Shown here piece by piece: positions 53,500 through 57,494 of a DNA stretch of 57,494 bases. The translations under genes and the position numbers were made by a program. Under the pieces are notes generated by a model, which worked only from the letters and a program-made list of their open reading frames with translations, did not search any database and had not been told where the DNA came from. The stretch lies in the NCBI RefSeq assembly GCF_013140855.1, contig NZ_JABBPG010000015.1, positions 1 to 57,494 on the forward strand, in the 5' to 3' direction. Every line of letters begins with the position of its first letter. Position 1 is the first letter of the stretch. This DNA is from Pseudoalteromonas caenipelagi (GTDB lineage Bacteria > Pseudomonadota > Gammaproteobacteria > Enterobacterales > Alteromonadaceae).

Positions 53500-54597
53500 T
53501 TATTTACGCTTTAAGAATACGCCAGACTCAACATGGTGTGTGTAAGGAAATTGATCAAAAATAGCGATGCGTGACACGGTATGTGTCTCACAAAGTAGTT
53601 CTAAATCACGCTCTAGCGTGTCTGGGTTGCAAGAGATATAAATAATATTGTCGTAGTTGGCTACCAATCGACAAGTCAGTTCATCCATTCCTGCTCGAGG
53701 TGGGTCAACCAAAATGGTTTGACAGTTATAATCTTGCAGATTAATGCCATTAAGCCTTGAAAAAGAGCGTTCTCCTTTCATCGCTTGTGTAAACTCTTCA
53801 CTAGACATGCGGATGATATCTAAATTCTCAACTTTATTGGCCGCAATATTATATTGCGCAGAATGTACCGAGGATTTTGATATTTCTGTCGCAAGAACTC
53901 TATTGAAACTGCCTGCTAGTGCGATAGAAAAATTACCGTTACCGCAGTAAAGCTCTAACAGATCATTTTGCAGTGGAGCGCATATAGACTGAGCCCAAGC
54001 GAGCATTTTCTCATTCACTTTTGCGTTTGGCTGAGTGAAGCTATTTTCAACTTGTTGATATATATAATCTTGACCATTTACGGTCAGTTTTTCGGTTACA
54101 AAGTCATCACCAAAAACTACTTTTTGTTTTCTGGCTCTGCCGATAAAGTCAATCTTATAAGTCTGTTGTAATTCTTGACGCAAGTGCTGCATTGCAGTTT
54201 GCCATTGCTCATCTAATGCTTTGTGATACAACAGACTCACTAAAATTTCGCCGCTGAGCGTTGATAGGTAATCGATTTGGAAAAGTTTTCGTCTTAGCAC
54301 TTCATTATGACGCAGCTTATCCATCATGACTTGCATCATTTCTTGTATTAAAGGTGCTGCGGGATCAAATTGGTCGACGCGTATTTTTTGCTTGGTTTGT
54401 TGATCAAACATGATATGAAACAAATCATCGCCTTCATGCCAGACTCTAAATTCAGCGCGCTGTCTATATTGTGTTTTCGGTGAGTCATACACTTCCAATT
54501 CTGGTGCATTGAATTTTGCGAATTGCTCGCTAATGCGTTGTTGTTTTTCTGCGAGCTGTTGCTCGTAGACAGAAGTATCGATCAGAATGACAGCCAT
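53500..54597 (-). CDS. trmA: tRNA (uracil-54, C5)-methyltransferase TrmA
   Basis: A 365-residue TrmA (E. coli 366). SAM-binding LELYCGNGNFSIALA near residue 215, DPPRAGMD near 298, and the catalytic Cys in ISCNPDTLERDL near 325. It makes ribothymidine at position 54 of tRNA and can also methylate tmRNA. The N-terminal YDSPKTQYRQRAEFRVWH stretch is typical. In E. coli trmA neighbours btuB and murI; here a DUF5610-type gene lies in the btuB place. Confidence 0.97.
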   Translation of the reverse strand: MAVILIDTSVYEQQLAEKQQRISEQFAKFNAPELEVYDSPKTQYRQRAEFRVWHEGDDLFHIMFDQQTKQKIRVDQFDPAAPLIQEMMQVMMDKLRHNEVLRRKLFQIDYLSTLSGEILVSLLYHKALDEQWQTAMQHLRQELQQTYKIDFIGRARKQKVVFGDDFVTEKLTVNGQDYIYQQVENSFTQPNAKVNEKMLAWAQSICAPLQNDLLELYCGNGNFSIALAGSFNRVLATEISKSSVHSAQYNIAANKVENLDIIRMSSEEFTQAMKGERSFSRLNGINLQDYNCQTILVDPPRAGMDELTCRLVANYDNIIYISCNPDTLERDLELLCETHTVSRIAIFDQFPYTHHVESGVFLKRK

Positions 54598-54781
54598 AAT
54601 TACAAGTACCTTACAAAACCAGAGGCGCTATTGTAGGGAGCATTGTGAATTTGTCCAGTTTATCGCATAAAAATTGTTTCTTTTTTATACTAAAACACTA
54701 CAGCTTAGCTTATTTTGGTCGATAACAAGGAACGGGTGGTTGTGCTTTAGGCAAAGTGACCGCGATATTTGGAGCCATGTT

Positions 54782-55882
54782 ATGAAAATTGGACAATTAC
54801 ATCAATTGCTTAACCCAGCAATGACAAACAAAGCAAACAAACCTAATACGTTTGTGCCTAGTATTAAACTCAATTCAGATAGTTATTTTGGAGACAAAAA
54901 TAAACTGGCTGCAATGGTTTTAGATGACAAGCTAGCCCAAGCTTTGGGTATAGAGAAAAAAGCAGAAAAAGAAAAGCCACTATTCGATTTCGAAGCGATA
55001 ACCAAAAATGTATTAGATTTTGTTACTGCTGCAGTTAAGCGTGCCAAAGTAGATGGTAAAGATGATGATACGCTCAAAGATATGTTAGGTGCTGCTCGCA
55101 AGGGAGTGCAAATGGGTATTGATGAGGCTACCGAAGAATTAAAAGGCGTCAATGCATTTAACGATGAGATAGAGCAGGGAATTGAAAAGGCAAAAGATGG
55201 GATCTTTAAAGGGTTAGATGAATTTGAAGAGTCACTATTTAGTCCTAAATCTCAGACTATGCAAGTGAGCGAAGCGCAGTATGCCAGTTTATCGAACCAA
55301 GCAGAGTACAGCTTTACAACGGCTGAAGGTGACGAAGTCAAGATCACCTTTAATGATGCAAGATCTGAATCAAAAGCGGCAGCGTATAGTCAAAAAGGCA
55401 ATGACCATGGACTTGCTATTGGTCAACAAAGTAATCATGAAGTGAGCTTTTCCATTGTCATTAATGGTCAGTTGAACCTTGAAGAGCAGCAAGCCATTAA
55501 TGAAATGATGAAAGACGTGCGTAATGTCAGTGATTCTTTCTTTTCTGGCGCCTATGACGATGCGTTCGAAAAGGCTCAATCACTTAATATCGAAAGTAAG
55601 CAAATCGCTAATTTCACCATGGATCTTCGACAGTCTAAAACCACCGCTGCAATTAGCCAATACCAGCAATCTAACCCGGTGAAAGATATTGAAAAAGCGC
55701 TTCAGCCACTAGACAAGCAACTGGAGAATATTCACGATCAAGGTAAGAAGCTTGGCATTGAACAGCAGTTGCCGGATATCTTAGCTTGGATTAACGAAGG
55801 ACAGAATCGCCTCAACGAATTTCTTGATTATGCGAAAGGATTTTTTGAACAGTTAAACATAAGAGAGCAAGACAAGAAGTAA
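54782..55882 (+). CDS. DUF5610-type protein of unknown function
   Basis: A 366-residue protein that I recognise only as DUF5610-like, a group seen in marine gammaproteobacteria. It has no signal peptide or membrane helix. An Ala/Lys/Asp-rich helical region (about 60-155) contains ARKGVQMGIDEATEELKGV; the middle (about 180-260) looks beta-rich, and the C-terminus is helical. The frame opens at 54674, but the ATG at 54782 has GGAG (54771) 7 bases upstream. It diverges from trmA and precedes murI by 62 bases. No function proposed. Confidence 0.78.
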   Translation: MKIGQLHQLLNPAMTNKANKPNTFVPSIKLNSDSYFGDKNKLAAMVLDDKLAQALGIEKKAEKEKPLFDFEAITKNVLDFVTAAVKRAKVDGKDDDTLKDMLGAARKGVQMGIDEATEELKGVNAFNDEIEQGIEKAKDGIFKGLDEFEESLFSPKSQTMQVSEAQYASLSNQAEYSFTTAEGDEVKITFNDARSESKAAAYSQKGNDHGLAIGQQSNHEVSFSIVINGQLNLEEQQAINEMMKDVRNVSDSFFSGAYDDAFEKAQSLNIESKQIANFTMDLRQSKTTAAISQYQQSNPVKDIEKALQPLDKQLENIHDQGKKLGIEQQLPDILAWINEGQNRLNEFLDYAKGFFEQLNIREQDKK

Positions 55883-55944
55883 TTTATTTTTAAGGTTTGT
55901 CATGGCAAACTGCTGCAGGTGTAAAGTAGAGGAGTTGTAGTAGT

Positions 55945-56724
55945 TTGCCGCACATTATGGTTTTTGATTCAGGCATAGGTGGAACGAGTGTCTTAGAGCA
56001 TATTCAGTCGTTGGTTCCTAATGCAGAATATAGTTATGTGATGGACAATGCCCTGCTTCCTTACGGTTTGCAGTCTGAGCAAACAATTCAAGCTCGTTTG
56101 GCTTGCTTGGTTAAACGTGCCGAGCAGTTTCCTAATTCTGTTGACCTCATCGTTATTGCCTGTAATACGGCCTCTACTCATGCGCTGGCAACAACCCGTG
56201 AAATAACGGATATCCCAATTGTTGGTGTAGTTCCTGCTATAAAACCAGCAGCACTAAATAGTCAAAACAAGCATATTGCTTTACTTGCTACGCCAGCGAC
56301 GTCAAATAACGCCTACACAAATTTGCTGATCAAAGAATATGCAAAAGACTGTAAGGTCGATTTGCACCATTCAACAAGGCTGGTGTCGCTAGCTGAACAG
56401 CTATACTGGGAAGAGGTGGTTGATCTTGATTTGCTTAACCGAGAGTTAGCATTAATCGACATTGATGATCAGGTAGATAGTATTGTACTTGGCTGTACTC
56501 ACTTTCCTATACTGAAAACACACTTGAGTGCGTATTATGGATGTGGTGTTCAGTTAATTGATTCTGGCGCTGCGATCGCAAAGCGTGTCAGGTTTTTACT
56601 TAGCGATATAATTGAGCCGGTAAGTGATGCGAATAAAAAGCCGCTGCAATTTTATGCAACGGCTCCTACAAAGTTAACGTGTAAAAGTCAGATTAACCTA
56701 AAGGCAATTACACTTAATTGCTAG
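55945..56724 (+). CDS. murI: Glutamate racemase MurI
   Basis: A 259-residue glutamate racemase. The two catalytic cysteines are C73 (IACNTAST) and C184 (LGCTHFPIL), and the substrate loop FDSGIGGTSV is at the N-terminus. It makes D-glutamate for peptidoglycan. The start is a TTG behind AGAGGAG (55928-55934), 10 bases away. Location before an rRNA operon matches murI-rrnB in E. coli. The last 11 bases overlap the convergent RRM gene, and the 3' coding part contains that gene's terminator. Confidence 0.94.
   Translation: MPHIMVFDSGIGGTSVLEHIQSLVPNAEYSYVMDNALLPYGLQSEQTIQARLACLVKRAEQFPNSVDLIVIACNTASTHALATTREITDIPIVGVVPAIKPAALNSQNKHIALLATPATSNNAYTNLLIKEYAKDCKVDLHHSTRLVSLAEQLYWEEVVDLDLLNRELALIDIDDQVDSIVLGCTHFPILKTHLSAYYGCGVQLIDSGAAIAKRVRFLLSDIIEPVSDANKKPLQFYATAPTKLTCKSQINLKAITLNC
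56634..56664 (-). terminator. Rho-independent terminator of the RRM gene, inside murI
   Basis: On the minus strand AGCCGTTGCA pairs with TGCAGCGGCT over 10 base pairs (one G-U wobble), 6-base loop, then TTTTTATT. On the plus strand the same position is a C-A mismatch, so the hairpin is built for the minus strand. It lies wholly within the murI coding region, 50 bases past the RRM gene stop. Confidence 0.82.
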
Positions 56725-57184
56725 TCTCTTCCTCTTCACCGTCGAACTGCTTTTGTTTTGCTGCACGCACTTTCAAGGTGCGCTGTTGGAATTCCTTGTC
56801 GTTCAGTTGTGAAATAGCGTTATCTGCATCTTTTTCTGCCATTTCCACAAAACCGAAGCCGCGGCGTTTGCCTGTATTTTTATCCTTTAGTAGACGAACG
56901 CTGAATACTTGCCCTTGCTGAGCAAATAGTTCACGCACAACACCTTCATTTGCTTTGTATGGAAGATTACCTACATACAGAGTTTTAGTAGTGACTTCAC
57001 TTTTGTCACCTGAAGGCGGTTGAGATGTTGAGAAAGCAACGGCAAAGCCGCCAATGATAATACCAATAGCAAACACAATTGGAGTACTGACTTGGATGCT
57101 AGAAAATAATAGCTGCATGACGATAAATCCAATAATGGCCAGTATAACGGTAATTAAATAAGATTTTTGAGATAATGATTTCAT
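56714..57184 (-). CDS. Membrane-anchored RRM RNA-binding protein
   Basis: A 156-residue protein with two hydrophobic helices (about 8-28 and 34-51), a short linker, one RRM domain (about 67-143) and an acidic tail (GEEEETSN). The RRM has both RNA-contact motifs: RNP2 LYVGNL and RNP1 RRGFGFVEM. The RNA-binding domain would face the cytoplasm. Single-RRM proteins are scarce in bacteria and membrane-tethered ones scarcer. Its terminator lies within the convergent murI, and its start faces the rRNA promoter. Its RNA partner is unknown. Confidence 0.85.
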   Translation of the reverse strand: MKSLSQKSYLITVILAIIGFIVMQLLFSSIQVSTPIVFAIGIIIGGFAVAFSTSQPPSGDKSEVTTKTLYVGNLPYKANEGVVRELFAQQGQVFSVRLLKDKNTGKRRGFGFVEMAEKDADNAISQLNDKEFQQRTLKVRAAKQKQFDGEEEETSN

Positions 57185-57494
57185 AATAAGGTTACCAATA
57201 AACAGGGGATATACATTAATTTAACAAATAAGGAAGCTATCTTAACGAGAATAATAAACTTCGCAATAATAAAAATAGATATAGCTCAGAAAATTGCATT
57301 AAAAATAATCAAAAAAGAACGAAATCACCCAAATCGTTCACTATATGTTCAAACGAAAAGATCTTTGAAAAAAACACTTGATCAAAAAAAGGATCGCCCT
57401 ATAATGCGACCCCACTGACACGGAGCGCTACGCTGAATAAGCAAAGCAACAACGAGTCAGCGTCGAGTAAAACTTAAATTTAAAAATTCTTAAA
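57185..57494 (+). other. rRNA operon promoter and leader region
   Basis: No gene is seen in these 310 bases. Upstream of 57378 the sequence is strongly A/T-rich with A- and T-tracts, like an UP element. After the promoter, ACGCTGA (57430-57436) can pair with TCAGCGT (57457-57463) in the presumptive leader. The 16S rRNA gene itself should begin beyond 57494. Confidence 0.6.
57378..57405 (+). promoter_or_regulatory. Strong sigma-70 promoter of rRNA P1 type
   Basis: TTGATC (57378-57383) and a consensus TATAAT (57400-57405) are 16 bases apart, the spacing common in rRNA P1 promoters. A GC-rich discriminator, GCGACCCC, follows the -10, as in stringently controlled rRNA promoters. Together with the murI neighbour this points to an rRNA operon. 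Confidence 0.85.

Noticed and set aside
1..57494. CRISPR arrays, tRNA genes, insertion sequences, prophage or defence islands
   Set aside because: I looked for repeated spacer structures, cloverleaf-like sequences, transposase or integrase motifs and defence gene clusters and saw none. The window is essentially core genome.

Overview
The window looks like chromosomal core sequence from a marine gammaproteobacterium of the Alteromonadales, most likely Pseudoalteromonas. I infer this from protein identity by eye, moderately AT-rich DNA, and gene order: csrD/mreBCD-maf-rng-yhdP-nit-tldD, pmbA-mgtE, npr-rapZ-ptsN-hpf-rpoN-lptBAC-kdsD-yrbG, divergent mlaFEDCB-ibaG-murA, then trmA and murI before an rRNA promoter. 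No tRNA gene, complete rRNA gene, CRISPR array, transposase, integrase or prophage gene was seen. The species call is an inference.

Layout. Positions 1-239 hold no convincing gene but contain a repeat-like hairpin. From 240 to 14.6 kb lies a mosaic of single genes and convergent pairs: a TRIC/YicG-type membrane protein, comM, an orphan OmpR-type regulator, a secreted S9 peptidase, a CNNM/CBS membrane protein, a receiver-EAL protein, a site-2 protease, a short-chain fatty acid transporter, a small membrane protein, an AEC transporter, a YacL-family protein, a 2OG-Fe(II) oxygenase, a thioesterase and an unrecognised membrane protein. From 14.6 to 20.5 kb come uvrA, a solute-binding protein, a YajR-like MFS transporter and ssb. 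From 20.7 to 24.7 kb is a looser segment with a small gluzincin metallopeptidase, a 364-base gap, a degenerate CsrD-like protein and a PLP-dependent deaminase-family enzyme.

From 24.8 kb to 37.5 kb runs a cell-shape and envelope block: a PEGA/SUMF1-fold exported protein, mreB, mreC, mreD, maf, rng, yhdP, a nitrilase-family amidase and tldD, with many overlapping or nearly touching genes. TldD's partner PmbA is at 38.3 kb, beyond darP. From 39.7 to 48.6 kb the minus strand carries mgtE, the nitrogen PTS cluster with rapZ, hpf and rpoN, then lptB-lptA-lptC, kdsD and yrbG. The usual kdsC between kdsD and lptC is absent; only 137 bases lie there. Plus-strand mlaFEDCB, ibaG and murA follow. Together the lpt, kds, mla and mur genes cover LPS export, Kdo synthesis, outer-membrane lipid asymmetry and peptidoglycan precursor supply.

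The right end has trmA, a DUF5610-type protein, murI, and a convergent gene for a membrane-anchored RRM protein. The last 310 bases hold a strong promoter of rRNA type (about 57378-57405), so a 16S rRNA gene probably starts just beyond the window.

Most of the window is ordinary core genome. The points most worth checking are the missing kdsC, the SUMF1-fold protein beside mreB without the formylglycine-generating cysteine motif, the terminator embedded in murI, the membrane-RRM fusion, the mini-gluzincin with its relic-like neighbour, and the tail-to-tail overlap of six convergent gene pairs.
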